Source: CALVGQ01 sp031551965 (GTDB lineage Bacteria; Bacillota_I; Bacilli_A; Erysipelotrichales; Erysipelotrichaceae). Taken from it: 64,000 nt of DNA. The translations under genes were made by a program, and so were the position numbers. The stretch is taken from the NCBI GenBank assembly GCA_031551965.1, contig JAVBMW010000020.1, forward strand, positions 1 through 64,000. Reading direction: 5' to 3'. Below the pieces are notes generated by a model. The model made no database searches. It saw only the letters and a list, made by a program, of their open reading frames with translations, and was not told the DNA's origin. Positions 40,740 to 49,138 of the stretch are shown piece by piece; positions within the stretch are counted from its first letter, which is position 1; each line of letters starts with the position of its first letter.

Positions 40740-41133
40740 CAGATTCTAAATTGATTTCACCATCTACTTTAATACTTGCAGGTGTACAAATAAATACATT
40801 AGCTCCAATTTTTTGAATCGTTCCATCTAATGTAAATACTACTCCTGTTAAGAAGTCGATCGTGCGTTGTGCATGATCACGTTGTAAACGGTGTAAATTT
40901 AACACAGCAGCTCTTTTCATTTTTAAATGACGAGCTACTTCTTCAGCTTCTTCAAAAGAACGTGGTTCAAATAATACCATATTCGTTTCACCACTTACTT
41001 GTTGAGAAACTTTCTTTTTAGCTACTGGTTGTTCATATTGATTGAAAACTGCAGCAGCTTCTTCTTGCGTCATTTCAATTTCTTCTTCATCTACAGTTGT
41101 AAATGTTTCTTTTATTTTGTCCATGATTCCCAT
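40732..41133 (-). CDS. sepF: Cell division protein SepF
   Basis: A 133-residue SepF (YlmF). The N-terminal helix MGIMDKIKETF is the membrane anchor; the conserved core is VLFEPRSFEEAEEVARHLK, AVLNLHRLQRDHAQRTIDFL and DGTIQKIGANVFICTP. It links FtsZ to the membrane. It stands directly before ylmH; ylmG, usually between them, is missing, as are ylmD and ylmE. Confidence 0.93.
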   Translation of the reverse strand: MGIMDKIKETFTTVDEEEIEMTQEEAAAVFNQYEQPVAKKKVSQQVSGETNMVLFEPRSFEEAEEVARHLKMKRAAVLNLHRLQRDHAQRTIDFLTGVVFTLDGTIQKIGANVFICTPASIKVDGEINLESDD

Positions 41134-41170
41134 AAGTGAAAATCCTCCTATACGAAATCATTATATCACA

Positions 41171-41440
41171 TTATTTACAGTTGTCGTCTCTATTTTTTCG
41201 ATGTTCATCAACGATAACTACATCAATTCCAATACTTTGAACTCGATTCACAGAAATAATTGTTTTTGTTTCTACAAAATAATTGTAAAACCAATTAATG
41301 TAAAATTTTTTCTTTCTTTGTACACACAATGCTTCAATTTGAAAATTACATGGATCAAATTCAAAATCGACTACTCGTCCTAAGCATTGGCCATCACATG
41401 CATTGATAACTTGTTTCTTACTTAATACACTCGCTTTCAT
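41171..41440 (-). CDS. PRC-barrel YlmC/YmxH family protein
   Basis: An 89-residue small barrel protein: KASVLSKKQVINACDGQCLG, RVVDFEFDPCNFQIEALCV. This is the YlmC/YmxH sporulation-linked family. The start is the ATG at 41438-41440, six bases from AGGTG. It follows sigG with a 42-base gap, the same place as ylmC in B. subtilis. Confidence 0.85.
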   Translation of the reverse strand: MKASVLSKKQVINACDGQCLGRVVDFEFDPCNFQIEALCVQRKKKFYINWFYNYFVETKTIISVNRVQSIGIDVVIVDEHRKNRDDNCK

Positions 41441-41482
41441 ATTCATCACCTAATTCAGTATATGAAAACATCTAGGCAATGT

Positions 41483-42256
41483 TCACAAACTTTTCTTTAA
41501 TTCACTCAAAGCGTTTTTTTCTAGGCGAGAAACTTGTGCTTGGCTAATTCCTAATTCTTCTGCAATTTCTACTTGTGTCTGTCCATTGTAATATCGTTTT
41601 ATTAATATATCTTTTTCTTTTGGATTTAAATGTCTCATGCTTTCTTGAATGGACAATGAATTACTTAATTTTTCTATTTCATCATTTTCATCTTGAATTT
41701 GATCAAGTAAAAATAAGGAATCACTATCATCACTATAAATAGGTTCAAAAATACTTACAACACTTTGAATCGACTCTAAGCTTTCATGGATATCTTTTAC
41801 TGAAAATCCAGTGATTTCACTTAATTGCTCAAAGGTTGGATCTTTGTGGTTAGTGTGAATATACTCTTCTTTTTCTCTTAAAACTTTATAAGCGATATCT
41901 TTTAAATGACGTGAAACACGGATCATCTGATTGTCTCTCATATATCTTTTCATTTCACCTAAAATCATTGGAACAGCATAAGTAGAAAAACGAACTTCGT
42001 GTTTTAAATCAAAATTATCAATTGCTTTGATTAGACCAACACAACCAATTTGAAATAGATCATCCATATTTTCTGCACGATAACCAAAGCGTTGTGTCAT
42101 CGCAAGAACAAGCTTCAAATTGCCCATAATCAACTTTTCTTTACAGCTCTCATCACCTGCTTGTAGTTGTTTAAATAAAATCATCATTTCACTATTTTTT
42201 AATACTGGTAATGTTGATGTATTAACACCACAAATTTCTACTTTATACTTTGCCAT
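41483..42256 (-). CDS. sigG: Sporulation sigma factor G
   Basis: A 257-residue sigma-70-family factor with region 2 (MDDLFQIGCVGLIKAIDNFD, VRFSTYAVPMILGEMKRYMR), and region 4 with the helix-turn-helix QVEIAEELGISQAQVSRLEK. The start MAKYKVEICGVNTSTLPVLK is the sigma-G-specific N-terminus, where anti-sigma factors bind. It drives late forespore genes. A near-perfect sigma-F/G promoter lies upstream, as expected. It shows that this organism can form spores or descends from one that did. Confidence 0.96.
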   Translation of the reverse strand: MAKYKVEICGVNTSTLPVLKNSEMMILFKQLQAGDESCKEKLIMGNLKLVLAMTQRFGYRAENMDDLFQIGCVGLIKAIDNFDLKHEVRFSTYAVPMILGEMKRYMRDNQMIRVSRHLKDIAYKVLREKEEYIHTNHKDPTFEQLSEITGFSVKDIHESLESIQSVVSIFEPIYSDDSDSLFLLDQIQDENDEIEKLSNSLSIQESMRHLNPKEKDILIKRYYNGQTQVEIAEELGISQAQVSRLEKNALSELKKSL

Positions 42257-42278
42257 AAGCCACCTCCAGAAGTAATGG

Positions 42279-42308
42279 TAGTTTTACCCCTAGAGAATTT
42301 TTTTATGC
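42279..42308 (-). promoter_or_regulatory. Sigma-F/sigma-G promoter of sigG
   Basis: Reverse strand GCATA (42304-42308), 15-base spacer, GGTAAAACTA (42279-42288). This matches the forespore sigma-F consensus GYWTA-N15-GGnRAnAnTR at every fixed position. It is 23 bases before the sigG start. Confidence 0.88.
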
Positions 42309-42359
42309 TTTAATTAAATGGAAATATAAGGTAGAATGTTTAATAGTGAGGTTAAAACT

Positions 42360-42839
42360 ATGAATATTAGACAAGCAAAAGAAGCAGATTGTAAAGAAAT
42401 CGGCAATTTAATAAAATTGATGGCTGAATATGAAAAAATGACCGATGAGGTCATTTGGGATGAAAAAACATTATACAATGAACTCTTTGTCGAAAAAAAT
42501 GCTCATGTATTGATTGGTGAAATCGATGATAAAATCATTGGTTTTGCGTTATACTTCTTCAATTTTTCAACTTTTATTGGTAGAAAAGGTTTATATTTAG
42601 AAGATCTCTTCGTAAAAGAAGAATATCGCAAATCAGGTTATGGTAAACAATTCTTCAAAGAATTAGCTACGATCGCAAAAGAAAAAAATTGTGGCAGAAT
42701 GGAGTGGGTATGCCTGAACTGGAATCAGCCCTCTATTGATTTTTATACAAAAAAATTAAATGCAACCCCAATGAGTGAATGGACAGTTTATCGCTTAACT
42801 GAAGATCAATTTGATGATGTTGTAGAAAGTTGTATCTAA
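42360..42839 (+). CDS. GNAT acetyltransferase (diamine acetyltransferase-like)
   Basis: A 159-residue GNAT protein: IRQAKEADCKEIGNLIK, then the acetyl-CoA loop VKEEYRKSGYGKQFFKELA, and CLNWNQPSIDFYTKKLNA. The spacing and LYLEDLFV strand look like the spermidine/spermine N-acetyltransferase group, so a polyamine or amino acid substrate is plausible. The ATG at 42360 has GAGGT eight bases upstream. It is divergent from sigG. Confidence 0.88.
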   Translation: MNIRQAKEADCKEIGNLIKLMAEYEKMTDEVIWDEKTLYNELFVEKNAHVLIGEIDDKIIGFALYFFNFSTFIGRKGLYLEDLFVKEEYRKSGYGKQFFKELATIAKEKNCGRMEWVCLNWNQPSIDFYTKKLNATPMSEWTVYRLTEDQFDDVVESCI

Positions 42840-42847
42840 TTTTCATT

Positions 42848-42886
42848 AAAACAGATAAATCTTTAACTGAGATTTATCTGTTTTTT
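42848..42886. terminator. Strong bidirectional terminator
   Basis: AAAACAGATAAATCT (42848-42862) is the exact reverse complement of AGATTTATCTGTTTT (42870-42884), with T runs on both strands. It separates the GNAT and DUF4143 genes, which converge. Confidence 0.9.
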
Positions 42887-42889
42887 GAA

Positions 42890-44152
42890 TTATTTTTTTA
42901 AACAGCCTAGTGGTACAACAAGAACTCCATCTTCTCTTTTATAAGCTAATCTTCCACCATAAAGAACCATTAAAAATGCAGGTTTTCCTCTTTTCTCTGT
43001 ATTCACTTTGCTTTCGAATTTTAGCAAGCTTTCAGCTGCTTTTTCTACTGCATCAGTTCCAAGCTTAATTTCAATTGCTGCCCAACGATCATCTGGTAAA
43101 TTGATTATTGCATCCACTTCCAAATTATTGGCATCTCGATAATGATATACCTTTCCACCCAAGGAATTTGCATAAATTGATAGATCATGAATACATAAAG
43201 ACTCAAATAAAAATCCAAAAGAATTTAAATCATTCATTAATTTTTTTGACGTTATTCCCAAAGTAGCACAGGCAATACCCGTATCAGCCAATTCTTTTTT
43301 ATAAGCGGTTCGTATGGCAGTTTTGCTTCTTAATTGTGTACTCCACGCTTCTATATTTTCGATAATAAATAACTTCTGCAAAGTATTGACATAATCGGAA
43401 AATGTTTTATCATCAATTTTAATTCCTTCATTTTCCATATCCTCTTTAATCGTTTTATCTGTCACAGTTGTTGAAATGTTTCGAGCATATGATTTTAAAA
43501 TTGCCAACATTTTTTTGGGATCCCTTTTAACTCCGTCAATTTTTATGATATCTTCATTAATCAATAAATCTAAGTATCCTCGATTTGCCAAAATAAAATC
43601 TTCTTCATCATAATTCAAATAATCTGGAAATCCACCTCTTACAATTATTTGTGCTATTTTCTCAATCCCTAATTTAGATTCACCTTTAACCAAATCGTTT
43701 CCATTAAATACTTCTTCTAAACTCACTTCTCCACTTGACTCTTTTGTTTCATAAAGGGACATTGTTTTCATCTTTACTTTATTTATTCTACCTGTTCCAG
43801 AGTGTTTTGTAATCCCTTCTTTAGGTGCACTTGATCCAGTTAATAAATAATTCCCTTTTTCTCCACTATTATCAACATCGCTTCTGATCATATCCCACAC
43901 TTCTGGTACTTCTTGCCATTCATCAAAAAGTATGGGTTTCTCCTTAGAAAAATAATAATCCGGATCTGTTTTAACATAAGTTGCATAAGCCTTGCCCATT
44001 CTTGGGTCTTGAAATTCAATAATTGTCTTAGATAGCATTTTACATGTTGTGCTTTTACCACAATATTTCATTCCTTCTACTAAAACCGCACCTGATACAC
44101 GTTGATTTTTTTTAATTTCTTCTTCAACTATTCTATATAAATATTCTTTCAC
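42890..44152 (-). CDS. AAA-type ATPase with DUF4143 domain
   Basis: A 420-residue protein. The N-terminal ATPase has Walker A EGMKYCGKST (about residues 27-36) and Walker B PILFDEWQ; sensor-like LLTGSSAP follows. The C-terminal DUF4143 part ends in a nuclease-like strand set, NNLEVDAIINL and WAAIEIKLG, which has the E-D-ExK spacing of PD-(D/E)XK enzymes. Family members are common, mostly in multiple copies, and unexplained. The start is GTG with GAGGTGA upstream. Four 23-base direct repeats touch its promoter. Confidence 0.85.
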   Translation of the reverse strand: MKEYLYRIVEEEIKKNQRVSGAVLVEGMKYCGKSTTCKMLSKTIIEFQDPRMGKAYATYVKTDPDYYFSKEKPILFDEWQEVPEVWDMIRSDVDNSGEKGNYLLTGSSAPKEGITKHSGTGRINKVKMKTMSLYETKESSGEVSLEEVFNGNDLVKGESKLGIEKIAQIIVRGGFPDYLNYDEEDFILANRGYLDLLINEDIIKIDGVKRDPKKMLAILKSYARNISTTVTDKTIKEDMENEGIKIDDKTFSDYVNTLQKLFIIENIEAWSTQLRSKTAIRTAYKKELADTGIACATLGITSKKLMNDLNSFGFLFESLCIHDLSIYANSLGGKVYHYRDANNLEVDAIINLPDDRWAAIEIKLGTDAVEKAAESLLKFESKVNTEKRGKPAFLMVLYGGRLAYKREDGVLVVPLGCLKK

Positions 44153-44170
44153 TTATATCACCTCATTAAT

Positions 44171-44199
44171 ATTATAACCTAAAATAAAAGGTTAAACAA
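44171..44199 (-). promoter_or_regulatory. Sigma-A promoter of the DUF4143 ATPase
   Basis: Reverse strand TTGTTT (44194-44199), 17-base spacer, TATAAT (44171-44176), about 18 bases before the GTG start. The repeat array starts one base upstream of the -35. Confidence 0.8.
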
Positions 44200-44200
44200 C

Positions 44201-44292
44201 TTTATTCCGTGTTTTGAGGCATATTCATTCCGTATTTTGAGGATGTTTTATTCCCTGTTTTGAAGCACATTCATTCCGTGTTTTGTGGATTT
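44201..44292. repeat. Four tandem 23-base repeats beside the DUF4143 promoter
   Basis: Units at 44201-44223, 44224-44246, 44247-44269 and 44270-44292. Each holds ATTCC[GC]T[GA]TTTTG (+ strand), and units alternate in flank: 1 and 3 begin TTTATTCC and end with GCA.A, 2 and 4 begin TTCATTCC and end GGAT.T, so a 46-base pair was duplicated. The array fills the space from the M42 stop codon to the ATPase -35 box. Not CRISPR: no spacers. Confidence 0.9.
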
Positions 44293-45355
44293 AAAATGAT
44301 GTAATAATTTCTTCGTTTAGTTCTTCACAGATTTTTACGACAAGATCAACTGCAGAATTAAAATCATCTAAGCTACAAAAACCATAATTACTATGGATGT
44401 AACGTACTGGAATCCCTACTACGATGCTTGGAATATCCTGAACGTGGATATTACCGCCATTATTGCCTCCTCCTTGACGAACACTTTCCTGACAAGGTAT
44501 TTTATACTTTTCAGCTAAATCAAGCGCAAATCGTTGGAAACGCGGATTTGTGATCATCGAACGATCAAAATGACGTAGCATTGGCCCTTTATGCATTGCA
44601 GTTTGAATCATATAAGGCTCCATGAAAGTATCGTCTGCAGGACATCCTTCAAAACAAATTGCGATTTGTGGTTGTAATGCTTTGACGTTGGCATTCACAC
44701 CACGATCCCCAACTTCTTCCTGTGCTGAAAAAGAGGCACATACATCTACATTTAATTTCTTTTCTTCAAGTCTTCTCATAACTTCAATCATAGCGGCTAC
44801 ACCAATTCGACAATCAAATGCTTTTCCTAAGAAAAGTTCTTTTTCTGCATCATATTCACAAGTAACCGCAGGTACAACAGGAGCTGCCATACGGATCTTA
44901 AACTTTTCTTTTGTCTCAACATCACTACAACTACCACAATCAAGCACCATATTTGCGATGTCTAACTGAGACCCATTCTTTTCAGCATCACTCATGAAGT
45001 GAACTGGCTTTTGGGCAATGATCGCATGAACAAGGTTTCCATCACTATTTTTGATTGCCATTTTCGATGTTGGAAAGCTGCTTGCACTCCAACCACCAAG
45101 GGGTAGAAATCTCATAGTCCCGTTTGGTTTGATGGCTTGTACGATTAACCCAACCTCATCCAAATGAGCATCCAACATAACTTTTACTTTACCTGAATTT
45201 GAATTAAGTTCACATCTTACATTACGAAGAGTATCTTCGGTAAGATTTTTAAAATTTTTCATTTCTTCTTTTACTAAATTTGCGATTTCATCTTCAAAAC
45301 CACTAGGTCCAAATGCATTTGAACAATCTTGAATCAGTTGTATTTTATCTCTCAT
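44291..45355 (-). CDS. M42 family metallo-aminopeptidase
   Basis: A 354-residue dinuclear-metal aminopeptidase. The motifs are SGFEDEI near the start, DAHLDEVGLIV (His ligand), GKAFDCRIGVAAM (bridging Asp), SAQEEVGDRGV (catalytic Glu and Glu ligand), CFEGCPADD, and the final YIHSNYGFCSLDD. M42 enzymes of this type trim peptides in the cytosol, fitting the Opp importer just upstream. Its stop codon is in the last repeat unit of the array. Confidence 0.9.
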   Translation of the reverse strand: MRDKIQLIQDCSNAFGPSGFEDEIANLVKEEMKNFKNLTEDTLRNVRCELNSNSGKVKVMLDAHLDEVGLIVQAIKPNGTMRFLPLGGWSASSFPTSKMAIKNSDGNLVHAIIAQKPVHFMSDAEKNGSQLDIANMVLDCGSCSDVETKEKFKIRMAAPVVPAVTCEYDAEKELFLGKAFDCRIGVAAMIEVMRRLEEKKLNVDVCASFSAQEEVGDRGVNANVKALQPQIAICFEGCPADDTFMEPYMIQTAMHKGPMLRHFDRSMITNPRFQRFALDLAEKYKIPCQESVRQGGGNNGGNIHVQDIPSIVVGIPVRYIHSNYGFCSLDDFNSAVDLVVKICEELNEEIITSF

Positions 45356-45393
45356 AGTTTTATCCTCTTATTAAATTTAACACTTTTTATTTC

Positions 45394-45417
45394 AAAAAAA
45401 CAGTCCGAAGACTGTTT
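45394..45417 (-). terminator. Terminator of the opp operon
   Basis: Reverse strand AAACAGTC (45410-45417), UUCG loop, GACTGTTT (45398-45405), then T run. A UUCG tetraloop makes this a stable stop. Confidence 0.88.
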
Positions 45418-45420
45418 AAT

Positions 45421-45621
45421 CTAGAAAAATAATAACCAAGCAATACCCATAATTATCGCAAACACAATTAAGGCAAACGGTAATATTGTAGTTAATGCTG
45501 CGATGATCAAAGCTAATGTATCCCCTTTTTCAAACTCAACTGTTTTTTTGAGTTCATTAAATTCGTCGTCAAGTCTTTGACGTTCGTCTCGATCAGGGAA
45601 ACCTTTAAACTTATTCTTCAT
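45421..45621 (-). CDS. Small membrane protein at the end of the opp operon
   Basis: A 66-residue protein: a charged N-terminal half (FPDRDERQRLDDEFNELKK) and a C-terminal hydrophobic stretch from about residue 35 to the end. Its ATG lies 11 bases inside the end of oppF, so it is translated with that gene, and the terminator follows at once. I do not know the family. It could be an accessory of the transporter. Confidence 0.7.
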   Translation of the reverse strand: MKNKFKGFPDRDERQRLDDEFNELKKTVEFEKGDTLALIIAALTTILPFALIVFAIIMGIAWLLFF

Positions 45622-47152
45622 CTTTAGATACTGAAGCTACATCATTGAATAAATGACAAGCTACAAAGTGACCAGGTTCGATTTCTTTCCAAACTGGAAC
45701 TTCTTGTTTACAGATATCCATGCATTTTTCACAACGAGTATGGAATTTACATCCTTTTGGAGGATTAACAGGACTTGGTACATCTCCTTCAAGTGCTTTG
45801 ATCATTCCACGTTCACTAATTTCAGTAGATGGGATCGCGGATAATAAAGCTTTTGTATATGGATGTGCAGTATTTTCGAAAATCATATCTGTTGGTGATA
45901 ACTCAACTAGATTTCCAAGATACATAACCCCAATACGATCAGAAATATATCGAACAACTCCCAAGTCATGAGAGATGAACATATAAGTAAATCCTTCTTC
46001 TTCACGAAGATCTTTCAACAAGTTGATGATTTGACTTTGAATTGAAACGTCAAGAGCACTAACTGCTTCATCACATACAACGAATTTAGGTTTTAGTGCT
46101 AATGCACGAGCGATCCCTACACGTTGTCTTTGACCACCTGAAAATTCATGAGGATAACGATGAATCATATAACCTTGAAGACCACATTTATCCATGATTT
46201 CAAGAATGTAATCAGTTAATTTTTGTGTTCCTTCTTTATAATGTCCATGAGTAACTAATGCTTCACCAATAAGCTGACCAATAGTCATACGAGGATTTAA
46301 AGATGAATAAGGGTCCTGGAAGATAATTTGCAAGTCAGTACGTAATGGTCTCATTTCACTTTCACTCAAACGAGCAAGATCGATCCCACTATCACGACGT
46401 TTATCATATTGCGCATATTTGTAGTGAGTACTCAATTGTTCTCTCATATTATCAATTACAGCACCAATTTTATCTAATTCAGCCTGTTTCTTATCGATAT
46501 CAGATTGCATTGAAGCAACTTTACCTTCTGATTTACTTGCTTTAGAAGTTTCATTGTTTGCACGATAAGCTTCTAATGCTAACTGTTCTAAGTTAAGTTT
46601 GCGTTCCGCATGGATAATATCACCTTTAACTTTATACCAAGCTTCCATTTGTTTAGAAACTTCATCTAAATTTTCATGCAATACTAAACCACCAAAAATT
46701 TTGATCGTTGTATCAAAGTATTCATCGATCTTAGCATCATATTTATCAAATTCTTTTTGAAGTTTTGCCTTTTCTTTTTCATCTTTGCATTCAGCAAGTT
46801 GTGCTTTATATTTACGACGTGCTTCACGATTAGCTTCTAATTCATTGACATCTTTCTTTAAGTTTTTGATTGTTTTAAATACATATTTTGGTGCAAGATC
46901 TTCTAAACTACGTCCATAATAGAAAGTAGCTCCTCCTGTTTGAGAGTAGAGTTGTAATAAAACACGACCAAGTGTCGATTTACCACACCCTGATTCTCCA
47001 ACGATACCGATTGTTTCCCCAGGATAAATATCAAGAGTTACTCCATCATTAGCCTTTACAAACTGAGCTTCTTGTTGGAAAACACTAGCTTTTTTAACAG
47101 GGAAATATTTTTTCAAATTCTTTACACGAATTAATGGTTCTTGTTTAGCCAT
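45611..47152 (-). CDS. oppF: Oligopeptide ABC transporter ATPase OppF with long insertion
   Basis: A 513-residue ATPase, against about 310-330 for typical OppF. Walker A GESGCGKST (52-60) is followed at about residue 82 by some 170 extra residues, highly charged and helical (KNLKKDVNELEANRE, MQSDIDKKQAELDKIG), before the normal sequence resumes at about 256 with RLSESEMRPLRTD and Q-loop IIFQDPYSSLNPRMT. Signature FSGGQRQR, Walker B FVVCDEAVSALD and the C-terminal Cys cluster (CKFHTRCEKC) are intact. It starts with an eight-base overlap with oppD. Confidence 0.92.
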   Translation of the reverse strand: MAKQEPLIRVKNLKKYFPVKKASVFQQEAQFVKANDGVTLDIYPGETIGIVGESGCGKSTLGRVLLQLYSQTGGATFYYGRSLEDLAPKYVFKTIKNLKKDVNELEANREARRKYKAQLAECKDEKEKAKLQKEFDKYDAKIDEYFDTTIKIFGGLVLHENLDEVSKQMEAWYKVKGDIIHAERKLNLEQLALEAYRANNETSKASKSEGKVASMQSDIDKKQAELDKIGAVIDNMREQLSTHYKYAQYDKRRDSGIDLARLSESEMRPLRTDLQIIFQDPYSSLNPRMTIGQLIGEALVTHGHYKEGTQKLTDYILEIMDKCGLQGYMIHRYPHEFSGGQRQRVGIARALALKPKFVVCDEAVSALDVSIQSQIINLLKDLREEEGFTYMFISHDLGVVRYISDRIGVMYLGNLVELSPTDMIFENTAHPYTKALLSAIPSTEISERGMIKALEGDVPSPVNPPKGCKFHTRCEKCMDICKQEVPVWKEIEPGHFVACHLFNDVASVSKDEE

Positions 47153-48143
47153 TTGATCTTCCCCCTTTCACTGGATAGAAACAACGGACAGTTTGTCCTG
47201 GTTCTACTTCTATTAGTTCTGGATGTTCTTCTCTACATTTATCTGTTGCATACTTACAACGAGGTGCAAATTTACATCCTTTTGGTAATGCTAACGGATG
47301 AGGTACAGCACCTGGAATTGGATCCAAACGTGTTCCATCACTTACGCTAGTTACACGAGGAATTGAATGCAATAGTCCTTCTGTATAAGGATGACTGTAT
47401 TTACCAGGTCCAAAAATAGTATCAACATCAGCATATTCAACAACTTCACCACAATACATAACCGCAACATCATCAGCCATTTGGTTGATAACACCTAAGT
47501 CATGAGTAATGAACAAAATTGCAGTATTTTTTTCATTTTTCAAATCATTCATTAATTTTAAGATCTGTGCTTGAATCGTAACATCTAGAGCCGTTGTAGG
47601 TTCATCTGCAATCAATAAGTCTGGACGGCAAGCAAGAGCCATAGCGATCATAACACGTTGTCTCATCCCACCTGATAATTCATGAGGGTAACTGTCAACG
47701 ATTTTATCAGGGCGAGGAATCTTAACATCATTCAATAATTCGATTGATTTAGCACGAGCATCTCTTTTACTGATTCCTTGGTGAAGGATCAAAGTTTCTG
47801 CAATTTGTTCACCAATACGGAATACTGGATTAAGTGATGTCATTGGTTCCTGGAAGATAATTGAGATATTATTCCCACGAACTTCCATCATTCTTTCTTC
47901 AGAGGCAGTTACTAAATTTTCACCATCAAACAAGATTTCACCTGAATCAATTTCACCTGGATGTTCAAGCAGGCGTAAAATACTCATCGCAGATACTGAT
48001 TTACCAGAGCCTGATTCTCCTACGATTCCTAGCGTTTTACCACGACGTACAGCATAGTCAACACCATTAACGGCTTTAACAACACCTTTTTCAGTATGGA
48101 AAAAGGTATGCAAGTCTTTAACTTCTAAAATATAATCACTCAT
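47145..48143 (-). CDS. oppD: Oligopeptide ABC transporter ATPase OppD
   Basis: A 332-residue ATPase of standard length. Walker A GESGSGKSV, Q-loop IIFQEPMTSLNPVF, signature LSGGMRQR, Walker B LLIADEPTTALD and the C-terminal oligopeptide-transporter extension with CKFAPRCKYATDKCREEHP (an Fe-S-type Cys cluster) are all present. It pairs with OppF. TAATG joins it to oppC. Confidence 0.94.
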   Translation of the reverse strand: MSDYILEVKDLHTFFHTEKGVVKAVNGVDYAVRRGKTLGIVGESGSGKSVSAMSILRLLEHPGEIDSGEILFDGENLVTASEERMMEVRGNNISIIFQEPMTSLNPVFRIGEQIAETLILHQGISKRDARAKSIELLNDVKIPRPDKIVDSYPHELSGGMRQRVMIAMALACRPDLLIADEPTTALDVTIQAQILKLMNDLKNEKNTAILFITHDLGVINQMADDVAVMYCGEVVEYADVDTIFGPGKYSHPYTEGLLHSIPRVTSVSDGTRLDPIPGAVPHPLALPKGCKFAPRCKYATDKCREEHPELIEVEPGQTVRCFYPVKGGRSNG

Positions 48144-49138
48144 TATGCCACCACCTTTTTCGCTTCGTTATTGTCTTTCTTTTTGAATAGACCTTTTTTT
48201 GAAGTTTTTTGTTCTCTAAATTTAACTTGTGCTTTAGGGTCAACTGCATCACGCAAACCTTCACCAATTAAGTTAACACTTAAAATTAGACAGAACAGTA
48301 AGATCCCTGGGAATAACCACAACCACCAGTATTGTTTCATAATGATTGAAGTATTGGCACGAGATAATAATCCTCCCCAAGTTGGAATTGGTTCAGTAAC
48401 TGACAACCCCAAATAAGAAAGTGATGATTCAGTTAAGATAGCACCCGCAAATGCAGTTGTAGCATTAACGATTACATAAGCAATTACGTTTGGTACTAAG
48501 TGTTTAAAAATTTGAGCAGAAGGTTTGATTCCTAATGCTTTAGCTGCTAGCATGAATTCTTGTTCACGAAGTGACAAAATTTGTCCACGAACCATACGAG
48601 CTAGCCCTGTCCAGTTCAAAATACCAATGATAAACATAGTAATATATAATCTTTGAGATTGTGGATATTTCGCAAATACTACGGAAATTGTAACCGCAAT
48701 TGGAATAAAAGGGAAACTTGAAATAATTTCAGTAACACGCATTAAGAAACTATCTACCCATTTACCATAGAACCCTGCAACTGATCCAACAACCAAACCA
48801 ATAAATGTAGATACAAAAGTTGCGATAACCCCAACTTGTAATGAAATAAATCCACCTAATAATACACGTGGGAAATAATCACGACCTGATTTATCAGTTC
48901 CAAATAAATATTTTAAGCTAGGTGCATGATAACCATCTGCATGGTTCAAGGCAGCCAAATTGTACCCACTCAAATTGATATATGCCCATGTTGCTACAAT
49001 TACAGTAACCATAAATAGAAACATGAACAAACCGAATACCGCAAGTTTATTTTGTTTAAAGCGGTGTATTAACAAACGAGTTGGAGAAATGACTTCTTCA
49101 ACATTTGTATTTTTAACTTTTTTGTCTTTTTTACTCAT
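48143..49138 (-). CDS. oppC: Oligopeptide ABC transporter permease OppC
   Basis: A 331-residue permease. A first helix at about residues 33-54 is followed by a long outside loop ending LFGTDKSGRDYFPRVLLGG, five more helices, and the EAA loop AAKALGIKPSAQIFKHLVPN, with SLSYLGLSVTEPIPTWG after it. The ATG at 49136-49138 has GGAGGT seven bases upstream and overlaps the oppB stop by eight bases. The C-terminal tail is basic (KKGLFKKKDNNEAKK). Confidence 0.93.
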   Translation of the reverse strand: MSKKDKKVKNTNVEEVISPTRLLIHRFKQNKLAVFGLFMFLFMVTVIVATWAYINLSGYNLAALNHADGYHAPSLKYLFGTDKSGRDYFPRVLLGGFISLQVGVIATFVSTFIGLVVGSVAGFYGKWVDSFLMRVTEIISSFPFIPIAVTISVVFAKYPQSQRLYITMFIIGILNWTGLARMVRGQILSLREQEFMLAAKALGIKPSAQIFKHLVPNVIAYVIVNATTAFAGAILTESSLSYLGLSVTEPIPTWGGLLSRANTSIIMKQYWWLWLFPGILLFCLILSVNLIGEGLRDAVDPKAQVKFREQKTSKKGLFKKKDNNEAKKVVA

